Part shown: positions 15,323 through 24,754 of the stretch, in pieces | How positions within the stretch are numbered: the stretch's first letter is position 1 | Layout: every line of letters begins with the position of its first letter | Assembly: GCF_000967725.1 (NCBI RefSeq) | Contig: NZ_JXYE01000003.1 | Location: 62,001 to 126,000 of the forward strand | Direction of reading: 5' to 3' | DNA length: 64,000 bases | Origin: Loktanella sp. S4079 | Lineage (GTDB): Bacteria > Pseudomonadota > Alphaproteobacteria > Rhodobacterales > Rhodobacteraceae | The notes under the pieces: model-generated | What the model was told of the DNA's origin: nothing | Seen by the model: only the letters and a program-made list of their open reading frames with translations | Database searches by the model: none | Translations under genes and position numbers: made by a program

Positions 15323-16636
15323 TTAGCGATGATCACGCTGGAGTTTCTTCTCCAGGTAAAGTGAGTAACGGCCCATGCTGAAGCATGCGATAAAGAACAT
15401 GATGCCGATGAAGAGGAAGAGTTCCCAGTAGATGCCGTTCCATTCTGTAGAAGCACGGATCGCGCCAGCCAGACCCAGCGGGTCAAACAGACCGATAAAC
15501 ACAACCAGCGTTGTATCTTTGAACAGACCGATAAAGGTGTTCACGATACCCGGAATCGAGATTTTCAGTGCCTGCGGTAGAATGATCAACTGCATCGACT
15601 GCCAGTAATTCAGGCCCAGACTGTCTGCGCCTTCGTACTGCCCCTTGGGCAATGCTGCTAGACCACCGCGGACCACCTCGGCGATGTAAGCTGCCGAAAA
15701 GAGCGTCACCATGATGATCACGCGCAGCATCAGGTCAAAGTTCGTCCCCGGAGGCAAGAAGTAGTTCAGCAGCAAAGAAGCAGTGAACAACCATACAATC
15801 AACGGAACACCACGGATAACCTCGATAAAGGTCACCGCGCACCATTTGATGATAGGCAGGTCAGACTGACGGGCCAGTGCCAACAAGATGCCCAATGGCA
15901 ATGACAGAAAGATGCCTGCAACACCGATAATCGACGACAAGAGGAAACCACCAAAGTCTTTGGATGGGATGTACTCTAGCCCGATTGGAAGAACAGAATT
16001 AACTGCACCCGCCAATGGTCCGGCGATCAGGAACCAGTAAAGGATCGGCAAGACGATTGCCGCTACAGTTCCCAAAAGGCCGTTGATCGGTGAAATCAGC
16101 TTGATCGCTGCGTAACCAACGCCAAAGCCCAAAGCCACCGCGATTGGCCCCCAAATGGAACCGCCCCACAAGAGCATAAACATCAAGAATGGGGATGCCA
16201 TGGTAAAGTACAGCAATTTCCGTGGCAGGCTGGCAAACAAGACAGGCGCAAGCCCGGCAAAAAATACCAATAGCGCAACCACTGGACGCCAGTAGGCCTC
16301 TTTCGGATAGAAACCATAGACCAGCTGCTGCCAGCGTTCACCGATCACGCCAAAGCAAGCGGCAGAGGTCCCTTCGCCCATTGTGGCATTCCGAATTTCA
16401 CGGCACTCAGACAGCGAATCTGCGTCCCAAATTCCGTTGATCAGCCATGGTCCGACGTGGGAAACGACCCAATACACCACCCAAAGCGAAATAAGGGTGA
16501 GGATAATGTTCAATGGCCCCGAAAACAGGTTCTCGCGTAGCCATTTAACCACACCAATCTCACTTGCAGGTGGTGGAGACTGCTCCACCATCGTTTTGCG
16601 AACATAAGGAACGGTTTGTGCATGTGTATCTGACAT
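15323..16636 (-). CDS. aapM: General L-amino acid ABC transporter permease AapM
   Basis: A 437-residue permease of the HisM/GlnP class with the extra N-terminal membrane segments and long periplasmic insert characteristic of Aap/Bzt permeases. The EAA loop is visible late in the protein (EGADSLGLNYWQSMQLIILPQALK). It forms the channel together with AapQ. It begins one base after the aapQ stop region, so expression is coupled. Confidence 0.95.
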   Translation of the reverse strand: MSDTHAQTVPYVRKTMVEQSPPPASEIGVVKWLRENLFSGPLNIILTLISLWVVYWVVSHVGPWLINGIWDADSLSECREIRNATMGEGTSAACFGVIGERWQQLVYGFYPKEAYWRPVVALLVFFAGLAPVLFASLPRKLLYFTMASPFLMFMLLWGGSIWGPIAVALGFGVGYAAIKLISPINGLLGTVAAIVLPILYWFLIAGPLAGAVNSVLPIGLEYIPSKDFGGFLLSSIIGVAGIFLSLPLGILLALARQSDLPIIKWCAVTFIEVIRGVPLIVWLFTASLLLNYFLPPGTNFDLMLRVIIMVTLFSAAYIAEVVRGGLAALPKGQYEGADSLGLNYWQSMQLIILPQALKISIPGIVNTFIGLFKDTTLVVFIGLFDPLGLAGAIRASTEWNGIYWELFLFIGIMFFIACFSMGRYSLYLEKKLQRDHR

Positions 16637-16637
16637 C

Positions 16638-17915
16638 TTAGCGTTCCTTCATTTGCGTAGACTGGTTGTAGTAGTTCATCCCAGCCGAAATCAGCAGCGA
16701 CAGCACCAGATAGAAGGCACCGAGCAGCAGCATCCCTTCCAGCTCGCGTCCGGTTTGGTTGATGGTAATGCCGCCCAACGTGGCGCGGACATCCATGTAA
16801 CCCACCGCAAGCGCCAGAGAGGAGTTCTTGGTCAAGTTCAGGAACTGTGAAATCAGCGGTGGAATAATGACGCGCATCGCCTGCGGCAGGATCACCAGCT
16901 TCATCGTGCGGCCCGGCTGAATACCCAACGCATAGGCAGCTTCGGTCTGACCTTTGGAGATCGCTAAAATACCGCCACGTACGATTTCTGCAATAAACGC
17001 ACCGGTATAGAGCGACAGAGCAAACCACAATGCGATCAGCGAGTTCCGCAGGTGAACACCTTCGGCAAAGTTAAAGCCTTTGAGATAAGGCGAAACAATG
17101 GTCATCCCCAAGAAAAAGCTAACCAGCCCAACAGGCACGATCAATATCGCAAGTTGCTGCCACCATGTGGTCGGACGTTCACCCGTTGCGCTTTGAATTC
17201 TGTCTGCGCGCTTACCAAGCTGGCGGATCGCAAAGATGCTGATCGCCAATGTGCCCAAGACCAACAACCAATCCAAGCCACCAGATGCAACAGGTGTTGC
17301 GCCATCAACAGGTGCGACAGCTTCTTGGCCGCTCACTGAATTTGTAAAGGCAAGGCGCGGAATCCAGATACCGCGGTTCGTGACAGCAACATTGTCACCC
17401 ATAAGCATGCTTTGGGTTGCGTTTTCGCCACGGAAATCACGCGGATGCGGCATGCTTTCGGTCATGATCGCAAAGATCAGGATGATCCACAGCAGCAGTG
17501 GCACGTTACGGAAACCTTCGACGTAAACGGCCATCAGGCTACTTACGACCCAGTTTTTCGATAGGCGCAGCACACCAGCGACAACACCGATGACAGTCGC
17601 AGTGATACAGCCCAAGAACGCAACCAAGAGCGTGTTCAGAATACCAACAATCGCGGCGCGACCGTGGCTCATCTGATTGTCGTATTCGATAAGGCGCTGG
17701 TTGATGTCGTAACCTGCAGATTGGGATAGAAACCCAAAATCAAAGTCTTTGCCCAACGCAGCAAGGTTGTTCACAATGTTGTTCACGAGCCATGCCAACC
17801 CCAGCAGGATCAGAACGAACGCAACAACCTGGATGGTGATAGATCGATACCGTGTATCGTAAATAAGCTGGCTTAGCCGAAAACCCGGCTTAGGCGGGTC
17901 GGTCAACGTCGACAT
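16638..17915 (-). CDS. aapQ: General L-amino acid ABC transporter permease AapQ
   Basis: The 425-residue partner permease, with the same enlarged architecture as AapM. The EAA loop reads EAAYALGIQPGRTMKLVILPQAMR. A hydrophobic segment at residues 28-50 and further groups at about 90-140 and after residue 210 supply the membrane core. It follows aapJ after a 153-bp gap that contains a hairpin, the usual arrangement where binding protein is made in excess of membrane subunits. Confidence 0.95.
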   Translation of the reverse strand: MSTLTDPPKPGFRLSQLIYDTRYRSITIQVVAFVLILLGLAWLVNNIVNNLAALGKDFDFGFLSQSAGYDINQRLIEYDNQMSHGRAAIVGILNTLLVAFLGCITATVIGVVAGVLRLSKNWVVSSLMAVYVEGFRNVPLLLWIILIFAIMTESMPHPRDFRGENATQSMLMGDNVAVTNRGIWIPRLAFTNSVSGQEAVAPVDGATPVASGGLDWLLVLGTLAISIFAIRQLGKRADRIQSATGERPTTWWQQLAILIVPVGLVSFFLGMTIVSPYLKGFNFAEGVHLRNSLIALWFALSLYTGAFIAEIVRGGILAISKGQTEAAYALGIQPGRTMKLVILPQAMRVIIPPLISQFLNLTKNSSLALAVGYMDVRATLGGITINQTGRELEGMLLLGAFYLVLSLLISAGMNYYNQSTQMKER

Positions 17916-18026
17916 ATATTTATCTCCCGGTGCGTCCCAGTTTTTTAGTCCGTGTGTGCGTCAGTTGATCTGACTGTCTACACACTGAAGGAACGCGTTT
18001 TTATTTAGCGTGATCGCCATTGGGTA

Positions 18027-18052
18027 AAGGGCCCGGTAAAAACCGAGCCCTT
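18027..18052 (-). terminator. Intra-operon hairpin between aapJ and aapQ
   Basis: AAGGGC-C-CGGT (18027-18037) pairs with ACCG-A-GCCCTT (18042-18052) around AAAA, with one internal mismatch. It lies 16 bases past the aapJ stop on the minus strand without a strong T-tract. It may act as an attenuator or 3' protection element that sets a high AapJ to AapQMP ratio. Confidence 0.5.
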
Positions 18053-18068
18053 CGCCGTTTGTCAGCTC

Positions 18069-19088
18069 TTAACGGAAAGGTGGAGAGTAGATCAAGCCAC
18101 CGTCTGTCCACTGCGCGTTCAGACCGCGTGCCAGACCGATAGTTGTGTTCTCACCGATGTTGTTTTCGAACAGCTCGCCGTAGTTACCGCCAGCCATGAT
18201 TGCGTTTTTCGCCCAGTCAGCGTCCAGACCCAGTTGCGCGCCCAGTTCACCTTCGGTGCCCAGCAGACGGTTAACTTCTGGGTTGTCGCCAGCAGCTGCA
18301 GACAGTTCTGCGATGTTCTCAGAAGTCACGCCCAGCTCTTCGGCTGTGATCAGTGCGTTCAGAGTCCAGCGTGCGATATCACCCCATTCGTTGTCGCCGT
18401 GGCGTACAAGCGGGCCGAGTGGCTCTTTGGAGATGATTTCTGGCAGCAGAACATGGTCGCCTGGTGCTTCGAATGTTGCACGTGTCGCAGCAAGGCCAGA
18501 CGCGTCAGTTGTGTAAACGTCACATGCGCCAGCAAGATACTGCTGTTGTGCTTCTGCGTTTGTTTCGATTGGAACAGGCTCGTAGCTGATGCCGTTTGTA
18601 CGGAAGAAGTCAGCAAGGTTCAGCTCTGTTGTTGTACCTGTTTGGATACAAACAGTCGCACCGTCCAGTTCTTTCGCAGATGTCACGCCAAGTGCTTTTG
18701 GCACCATGAAGCCCTGACCGTCGTAGTAGTTCACGCCAACGAATTCGAATTTCAGGTCAACGTCACGGCTCATTGTCCATGTTGTGTTACGTGCCAGAAG
18801 GTCGATTTCGCCAGAAGCAAGCGCTGTGAAACGTGTTTGACCAGTTGTTGGGACGAATTCTACTGCAGTTGGATCACCAAAGATCGCAGCAGCAACAGCG
18901 CGGCAGACGCCTACGTCGAAGCCTTCCCAAACGCCTTCAGCGTTAGGAGCAGCAAAACCAACAAGACCAGTTGTAACGCCGCAGTTCAGCGAGCCACGTG
19001 CTTTGACGTCGTCCAGTGTCGCCGCAGAAGCCATGCCGGCAGCCAGGCCAGCAACAGTCAGCGCGCCGAAGAATACGGTTTTTTTCAT
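18069..19088 (-). CDS. aapJ: General L-amino acid ABC transporter substrate-binding protein
   Basis: The periplasmic binding protein of the Aap/Bzt system, 339 residues. A Sec signal peptide occupies about residues 1-22 (MKKTVFFGALTVAGLAAGMASA). The mature start TLDDVKARGSLNCGVTTGLVGF and the later DVDLKFEFVGVNYYDGQGFMV region are typical of AapJ/BztA. The ATG at 19088 is selected over an upstream in-frame start at 19211 because it opens the signal peptide and has GAGG just upstream on the minus strand. Substrates of the family are broad: glutamate, glutamine, aspartate and other L-amino acids. Confidence 0.95.
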   Translation of the reverse strand: MKKTVFFGALTVAGLAAGMASAATLDDVKARGSLNCGVTTGLVGFAAPNAEGVWEGFDVGVCRAVAAAIFGDPTAVEFVPTTGQTRFTALASGEIDLLARNTTWTMSRDVDLKFEFVGVNYYDGQGFMVPKALGVTSAKELDGATVCIQTGTTTELNLADFFRTNGISYEPVPIETNAEAQQQYLAGACDVYTTDASGLAATRATFEAPGDHVLLPEIISKEPLGPLVRHGDNEWGDIARWTLNALITAEELGVTSENIAELSAAAGDNPEVNRLLGTEGELGAQLGLDADWAKNAIMAGGNYGELFENNIGENTTIGLARGLNAQWTDGGLIYSPPFR

Positions 19089-19308
19089 TTTTACCTCTTC
19101 CTGAGTTTCCGCCCCAACAACGCGAGGCGGTATTTTTTTCCCACCCTGTCGGGCAGTGTGATGAATGAGAAAGGTATCCCCCCTCAGTGCGGCTAGAGTG
19201 TCCGGAATCACGCGATGAGGTCAAGGGTCACAAATAGAAAACCGTATGCAAACGCCGCAAAAACGGGCACTCTTCCTGTTATTTTCGATGAAACAGGACA
19301 ATTAACTT

Positions 19309-20016
19309 CTAGCGTGACAAGGTATAAAACCGCGCAGCGTCCAAAAATGCAGCGCGCTTGGTCAATTCCGAAGCAGTAGCCTCATCATCTTCGCCCCACT
19401 GCTCGATTTGCCAGTGTTCATCCACGCGCGAAGCGTCCCAAGCCTGCTCTACCGAAAGGGCATTTTTGGTTACGGCTAGCGCCAGTACCAGTGACCCCGA
19501 GATGCTGATCAAATCGTGCACAGCAGCAAGCGCAAAGTCATCAAAGGCCTCGACCTCGGCCCGTAGCCGCCCGAGTGATTCTGGGTCTTGTGCGACATGC
19601 ATGACGCCTTCGCCAACAACTAATCGCGCGCCCAATGTCTCGGCCGCCCAATCCAGGAGTGGGTCCCATGCTTTTGCCTGACGCGCGATCAATTCCTGCG
19701 GCCCGGCAGCACGGTAGCAAAGCAAATCACTATCGCCATAGTCCGCCAATAGCGCGGCAACTTCGGCACGTTGCGTACGCACCTTATCAATGGCAGCATT
19801 CGCGCCGCGTGTAACAGGCATTGTGGTTGGATCAACAGTTTCAACCTGTGCGTCCCATTCGGCAGCGATAGCCTCGGCCATGGCAAGTGTCGGCACAACA
19901 AGCGCCGCCTTGGCTGGAGTTTTAACCGTGCGTTCGTCTAAAAGCACGGTAAAGCCTGCGTCGCTTTGGGTTGTGCTTGCGGTTTTCCAGAAACGTTTTG
20001 GCTTCCAATCGCTCAT
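19309..20016 (-). CDS. ATP12 family chaperone (F1-ATPase alpha subunit assembly)
   Basis: A 235-residue ATP12-like protein, an alphaproteobacterial homologue of the mitochondrial F1 assembly factor that binds the ATP synthase alpha subunit. Recognisable features are the opening WKPKRFWKTA, the LLDERTVKTPAKAALVVPT stretch (~25-43), AAEWDAQ, and the later DLLCYRA and WDPLLDWA segments. It starts one base after the HAD gene stop and ends the rarA-crcB-rluC-HAD-ATP12 operon. Confidence 0.9.
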   Translation of the reverse strand: MSDWKPKRFWKTASTTQSDAGFTVLLDERTVKTPAKAALVVPTLAMAEAIAAEWDAQVETVDPTTMPVTRGANAAIDKVRTQRAEVAALLADYGDSDLLCYRAAGPQELIARQAKAWDPLLDWAAETLGARLVVGEGVMHVAQDPESLGRLRAEVEAFDDFALAAVHDLISISGSLVLALAVTKNALSVEQAWDASRVDEHWQIEQWGEDDEATASELTKRAAFLDAARFYTLSR

Positions 20017-20017
20017 T

Positions 20018-20683
20018 CTAGGGTCCTGTCAGTTCGTCAACAGCGCCGGGTAGCGCCGAAAATTCTGGGATTAGGATATCGGGGCGCAGCATTTCAGGCG
20101 CATGATATCCCCAAACGACGCCAATCTTGGCCACGCCAGCCGCACGCGCCATGTCCATGTCAAAAGTGGTGTCACCCACCATCACCACCCGGTTTTGCGC
20201 AACGCCTAATTCATTCATCGCGGTCAAAATCATTGATGGGTTTGGCTTTGACGGATGGTGGTCTGCCACTTGCTCACTATGAAAAAAGCCTTCGAGCGCA
20301 TGACGTTCAAGCAGCTTGTCCAAGCCCCGACGCGATTTGCCCGTGGCAACGGCCAGCAATGTATTGTCTTGCGCCGCCAATTCATCCAGCACAGCCCGCG
20401 CGCCGGGGTATAGCGGCCCATGGTTCACGTTCTGCGCGCGTTGCGTGCTAAACGCATCCTTGTAGGCAGAGACCATCTGCGCCTGACCTGCTGCATCCAG
20501 ATGCGGGCAAAGCTGCGCAAAGGCCACATCAAGCGAAAGCCCAACGATACCAAGAACTTCTGCGCGCGGCGGCATCTCTTGGGCGTTCGCCTCAAAGGCG
20601 TAGGTCATCGCGCCCATAATGTCAGATTGGCTGTCCACGAGGGTGCCATCGACATCGAATATCACAAGCCGCAGATCACTCAT
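20018..20683 (-). CDS. HAD-IA hydrolase, phosphoglycolate phosphatase-like
   Basis: A 221-residue HAD hydrolase with motif I DVDGTLVDS (8-16), a helical cap, motif II as AVATGKSRRG, motif III lysine near KPNPS, and motif IV VGDTTFDMDMA. It resembles Gph and related 2-phosphoglycolate or pyrophosphatase-type enzymes, but the substrate is unknown. The ATG at 20683 lies within the end of the rluC-like gene (8-base overlap), which fits the compact operon better than the upstream in-frame start at 20734. Confidence 0.85.
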   Translation of the reverse strand: MSDLRLVIFDVDGTLVDSQSDIMGAMTYAFEANAQEMPPRAEVLGIVGLSLDVAFAQLCPHLDAAGQAQMVSAYKDAFSTQRAQNVNHGPLYPGARAVLDELAAQDNTLLAVATGKSRRGLDKLLERHALEGFFHSEQVADHHPSKPNPSMILTAMNELGVAQNRVVMVGDTTFDMDMARAAGVAKIGVVWGYHAPEMLRPDILIPEFSALPGAVDELTGP

Positions 20684-21731
20684 CGGGCATATTAAACGGA
20701 TCAACGGGTGCGTGTTCGACGACCCAACCGACAAAATCCCACGTATTTTGCATATGCTCTGGCAATGGCGCTGTGATGTGTAGGGTTGCGCCAGTGGCAG
20801 GATGCTCCACAGTCATGGACCGTGCGTGCAAATGCATCTTGCGACCTATTTCACTGCCCATGCCAGCGCCCCAACCGTCGCCAAGGTTCTCTTGACCAGA
20901 GCCACCATATTTCCCATCACCGATAATGGGGTGACCGATCTCGGCCATGTGGGCGCGCAATTGGTGGGTGCGGCCCGTAATTGGCACCAACGCGCACCAT
21001 GACGCACGCGACGCAAGCGTATCCATCACCGCATAATCCGACGTTGCGCGTTTTGCGCCCTCGGTTGTTTCGACGTCACGTGGGTGAACACAGCGCATCT
21101 TTTCGTTTTCGCCGCCGCGACCATGACCGGGCGCTTTGACAAGACCGTATTTGATCGTGCCAGCGCGCGGATGCGGCACACCAGCTACTGCGGCCCAGTA
21201 AATCTTGCGCGTTTCGCGGTGCTTGAGGTTCTCGGTCAGCTTTTTCGCCATCAACCGTGTGCGCGCCAAAAGCAAAACACCCGAGGTGTCCTTGTCCAAA
21301 CGATGTACGAGCCGCGGCTTTTCATCGTAGCCAAAGGTCAGGGCCTCGGCCATCGCGTCAACATGGCGCGTGGTCTTAGTCCCGCCCTGCGTCGCTAGAC
21401 CGTGGGGTTTGTTAATGGCGATGATGTGATCGTCTTTGTAAATCACACAGGACTGGATCAGCTTTGCATCCGCCTTGGTCACGCCCTGCTTAGCGAGTGA
21501 ACGCATCGCTGCGGCTTCTTCCTCGGTCGGGAGCGGCGGGATACGAATGGTTTGTCCAGTCTCAAGCCGCGTGTTTGGCTTCACGCGGCCACCATTGACG
21601 CGCAGTTCGCCTTTGCGGCACATCTTTTCGATGCGACCTTGAGTCAAATGAGGGAATTGCCGACGCAAATAGCGGTCCACCCGCTGTTCGCTGTCATCAG
21701 GGCCAATTGTTCGTGTCTGTACGCCGCTCAT
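20676..21731 (-). CDS. RluA-family 23S rRNA pseudouridine synthase (RluC/RluD-like)
   Basis: 351 residues with an N-terminal S4 RNA-binding domain (about 16-62) and an RluA-type catalytic domain. The active-site motif HRLDKDTSG is at 143-151, with catalytic D146. It probably modifies 23S rRNA uridines; RluC and RluD cannot be separated by eye, and the LSU RluC class is more likely given the context. The ATG at 21731 overlaps the crcB stop by ATGA on the minus strand. Confidence 0.88.
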   Translation of the reverse strand: MSGVQTRTIGPDDSEQRVDRYLRRQFPHLTQGRIEKMCRKGELRVNGGRVKPNTRLETGQTIRIPPLPTEEEAAAMRSLAKQGVTKADAKLIQSCVIYKDDHIIAINKPHGLATQGGTKTTRHVDAMAEALTFGYDEKPRLVHRLDKDTSGVLLLARTRLMAKKLTENLKHRETRKIYWAAVAGVPHPRAGTIKYGLVKAPGHGRGGENEKMRCVHPRDVETTEGAKRATSDYAVMDTLASRASWCALVPITGRTHQLRAHMAEIGHPIIGDGKYGGSGQENLGDGWGAGMGSEIGRKMHLHARSMTVEHPATGATLHITAPLPEHMQNTWDFVGWVVEHAPVDPFNMPDE

Positions 21732-22078
21732 AGGGCACCTTTCGCAATCCACAGGCCAACAGCGCAGGCCGCCAGCGATAATAGAACAGTGCCCATAACA
21801 TATCCACCAGCGGCTGCCAGCCTTCCGGCCTCGAGCAGACGCATGGTATCAAGCGAAAACGCAGAAAAAGTGGTGAATCCCCCCAAGATTCCGGTAATCA
21901 AAAGCGGTTGCCATGCATCCAGCCCCTTTTGTTGAGTCGCAATGTAAACGATTCCGATCAAAAGCGATCCGACAACATTCACTGTCAACGTGCCCATTGG
22001 AAACGCGACATTCAGGCCAACGACATAACGCAGAACCGCACCCAATGCCCCGCCGCACGCGACCATTACCATTGTCAT
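21728..22078 (-). CDS. crcB: Fluoride exporter FluC (CrcB)
   Basis: A 116-residue four-helix membrane protein of the Fluc family, a dimeric fluoride channel that protects against fluoride. The GGFTTFSAFSLD signature (about 66-77) holds the Phe-box and the Na+-binding region, and ALLRYVVGL-type motif is near residue 15. It overlaps rarA at TAATG and the rluC-like gene at ATGA. No fluoride riboswitch (crcB motif) is seen, which is expected as it is inside an operon. Confidence 0.92.
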   Translation of the reverse strand: MTMVMVACGGALGAVLRYVVGLNVAFPMGTLTVNVVGSLLIGIVYIATQQKGLDAWQPLLITGILGGFTTFSAFSLDTMRLLEAGRLAAAGGYVMGTVLLSLAACAVGLWIAKGAL

Positions 22079-23385
22079 TACTTGTTCCTTTTCGCGCGCA
22101 AACCCGCAAAGAAGTCGACACGTTTTTTGAGTTCGCGCTCAAACCCACGATCGACGGGGGCGTAGTAGACCCCGCGTTTCATGCCTTCGGGGAAATAATT
22201 CTGCCCTGAAAAACCGTCCTCTGCATCGTGATCATAGGCGTAGCCATCGCCGAACCCCTGTTCGGCCATCAGCTTGGTCGGGGCGTTGATGATATGCTTG
22301 GGCGGTGGCTCTGATCCGGTTTTTTTCGCGGCAACCCTTGCGGCCTTGTAGCCCACATATGCGCCGTTCGATTTCGGTGCTAACGCAAGGTAGATCAGCG
22401 CATTGGCCAGTGCTAATTCACCCTCTGGGCTTCCTAGCCGCTCATAGGTCTCCCATGATTGCAAACACACGGCCTGCGCCTGAGGGTCGGCAAGGCCGAT
22501 ATCCTCGACCGCCATTCGGGTAATGCGCCGCGCAAGGTATCGCGGATCCTCGCCCCCTTCGAGCATCCGCGCAAACCAATAAAGCGCCGCGTCCGGGTCA
22601 GATCCACGCACAGATTTATGCAATGCACTAATCAGGTTGTAATGCTCGTCACCGGATTTGTCGTATTTCGCAGCCCGTTTCATCAGGCGCTTGGTCAAAT
22701 CATCGGTGCTGAGCTTGCCGGTAACCTTCCATGCCGCCACCTGCTCGATCAGATTAAGCAGAGCGCGACCATCCCCATCCGCCATTTCCAGCAATGCCTC
22801 ACGTGCAGGCCCGTCTAAGGGCAAAGCGCGATCCATCTCTTTTTCAGCACGCTGCGCGAGCCGTTCGAGGTCAGCAAGATCAAGCCGGGTAAGGATCAGG
22901 ACTTGAGAGCGGCTAAGCAAAGCGGCGTTCAATTCAAAGCTGGGATTCTCGGTCGTTGCCCCCACCAGCAGGATGGTCCCGTCTTCCATATAGGGCAAAA
23001 AACCATCTTGCTGTGCCTTGTTGAAACGATGAATCTCGTCCACGAACAACAAGGTGCCCTTGCCATTCTGGTGACGCACTTTTGCAGCTTCAAACACCTT
23101 GCGCAGCTCTGGGACGCCAGTAAAAATTGCGCTGATCTGAACGAAATGCAGGTCAGTCTCGTCCGCCAAAAGACGGGCAATCGTCGTCTTACCAACGCCC
23201 GGGGGACCCCAGAAAATCAATGACGACAACGACCCCGCCGCAAGCATCACCCCCAAAGGTGCATCCGGCCCCAAAACTTGCGCCTGGCCAATCACATCGC
23301 CCAATCGCGCGGGCCGCAACCGATCCGCAAGCGGACGCGGTCCCGCAGGCACAGAGTTTGGAGCATTTGAAAATAGGTCAGCCAT
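22078..23385 (-). CDS. rarA: Replication-associated recombination protein A (RarA/MgsA), AAA+ ATPase
   Basis: A 435-residue AAA+ protein related to clamp loaders, which acts at stalled replication forks. Walker A GPPGVGKT (60-67), Walker B VDEIHRFNKAQQD (~112-124), sensor GATTENPSF and the C-terminal tetramerisation part (KSVRGSDPDAALYW onward) are present. It is the first gene of the five-gene operon running to ATP12. Confidence 0.95.
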   Translation of the reverse strand: MADLFSNAPNSVPAGPRPLADRLRPARLGDVIGQAQVLGPDAPLGVMLAAGSLSSLIFWGPPGVGKTTIARLLADETDLHFVQISAIFTGVPELRKVFEAAKVRHQNGKGTLLFVDEIHRFNKAQQDGFLPYMEDGTILLVGATTENPSFELNAALLSRSQVLILTRLDLADLERLAQRAEKEMDRALPLDGPAREALLEMADGDGRALLNLIEQVAAWKVTGKLSTDDLTKRLMKRAAKYDKSGDEHYNLISALHKSVRGSDPDAALYWFARMLEGGEDPRYLARRITRMAVEDIGLADPQAQAVCLQSWETYERLGSPEGELALANALIYLALAPKSNGAYVGYKAARVAAKKTGSEPPPKHIINAPTKLMAEQGFGDGYAYDHDAEDGFSGQNYFPEGMKRGVYYAPVDRGFERELKKRVDFFAGLRAKRNK

Positions 23386-23439
23386 ATCAGGCTAAGATAT
23401 CATAGGCGCAGTGAATGATTGCAAGCTCCAACATTTGAC

Positions 23440-23913
23440 TTAGCGTTCATTGCCGGGCGATGGGTGCAGTTCAACGAATGGAGTTGTTAGTCGAATGCCA
23501 TTAAACGTGTGGGTACAGCATGGGCAAAACGGCAACATCGTTTCATGGGTTAGCCTCGGCTCTACGATTGCAAGGCGGTTATCTTGATCCACGTACAGGC
23601 CACTAAAATACGTGCTCTCGCCGATACGCATTCTCCGCCTCCCGTGCGCAAAGCTTGACGCAACCATCCAAGTGAGAGGCTCTTCGCTGTGAACCAAATC
23701 CCAATCGCAGCCAACTTTGGATAGTAAGAATCGAAATAAAGGGGTGTAATCATAGCCATGACGTTGCCCTGAATGCATCGATCCGCGCGAAGCTTCATTC
23801 TTAGCAGCGGCCTTTGTATTGCGATCCCATTTCGCCTTGCGACCCGAACCATGACAAACGCCATAGGTTCGCGTGTTGACTTTCCGATACAGTGGTTTCT
23901 TGCGTTCTTTCAT
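23440..23913 (-). CDS. Conserved hypothetical protein
   Basis: About 157 residues, starting MKERKKPLYRKVNTRTYG (an in-frame start seven residues upstream is less likely). Distinct segments are RNTKAA, GYDYTPLFRFLLSKVG and WDLVHSEE, followed by a C-terminal CPCC pair that could bind metal. I recognise the DYTPLFRFLLSKVG stretch as typical of small conserved hypothetical proteins of proteobacteria, often found near mobile or defence genes, but cannot name a function. It lies next to a decayed IS element and is not part of the rarA operon (54-bp gap). Confidence 0.6.
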   Translation of the reverse strand: MKERKKPLYRKVNTRTYGVCHGSGRKAKWDRNTKAAAKNEASRGSMHSGQRHGYDYTPLFRFLLSKVGCDWDLVHSEEPLTWMVASSFAHGRRRMRIGESTYFSGLYVDQDNRLAIVEPRLTHETMLPFCPCCTHTFNGIRLTTPFVELHPSPGNER

Positions 23914-24754
23914 TCTCGAAATGTTCTGCACCAATTCCTACTGCGTCAAGTGGCATCAGAATGTAGAATCTTGACCGCAGCACACAACAGATGAACACCA
24001 CGCTGGAGCGCGTGAAGGCCAAGTTCGATTTCCAGCCCAAACACCTGATCGCGGACACGCCCACGAAACCGCGCCCAAGCTAGGTTGGCTGGTCGACCGC
24101 AAAATCGCCAAGATCGAGCAATACATGCTCTCGATGACGCACCGATAGAAGGCTGAGATGCACAATGCCGCCAATCGGAACCTTAACTTGGATCGTCGCC
24201 GACTACGCGGCCCATGTGGCGCAAATGATGGATTCCTCCCCATAGCAACCGCGATACGCCTTACAAGAAACCCGTTCGCGCTAAGTTCAGCCGTCGATAT
24301 TCTGCGCTTGGGAACAAGTGTTCTTTGCTGGAAACGGCAGAAGTAACCGAATGTCACGGCTTTGCTCGTTGTTTGGCTCATCATTGCCAGAAAATGCCAG
24401 CTTTGCGTGTAGGGAGGATAGCTGTCGCGTCGACCCCGACGAATTGTCAAATTTTCCCGACCGAAATGGAATTTCAGTAACCAGCTCGCCGCATATGATT
24501 TGATTTTCTGATATTAGGGCGCCACGTGCCAAACTATGTGTCGCCTGACAGCAAGGCTCATTCCCCGGCGTTGCGAACTAGGTGGGGGCTATTGGCCGCA
24601 ACACCGGGGTAGCACGTTGCTATGCTGTTAAGGTTGCATTGACATGTGTTCCGAGTTGGTAAGGGCTGCGACCCCGCGGTGGTCATTTTGCGGCATAAGC
24701 GTGGCAAATGGGTTCAATGCTTGCTTTCCAGTACGTTTGGCGCGACCTTAACGT
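23914..24754. other. 841-bp intergenic stretch with a decayed transposase and no intact gene
   Basis: Frames in this interval are short and interrupted on both strands. The first part holds a recognisable transposase fragment (described separately). The remainder, about 24150-24754, shows no coding, tRNA or terminator signal that I can support. It is AT/GC mixed and looks like degraded mobile-element DNA bordering DUF2794. Confidence 0.6.
23991..24148 (+). pseudogene. IS1182-type transposase remnant
   Basis: Translation gives LERVKAKFDFQPKHLIADT in one frame and, after a one-base deletion near 24060, TAPKLGWLVDRKI in the next. Joined, these match the ADTAYGT-x-WLV region of IS1182/IS5-group DDE transposases. 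A stop follows at 24146-24148. Only about 50 codons remain, so the element is dead and no terminal inverted repeats were found. Confidence 0.6.

Noticed and set aside
18234-19196. 320-residue open frame antisense to aapJ
   Set aside because: It is the complement of a clear binding-protein gene; the translation is cysteine-rich nonsense with no start signal or homology-like features.
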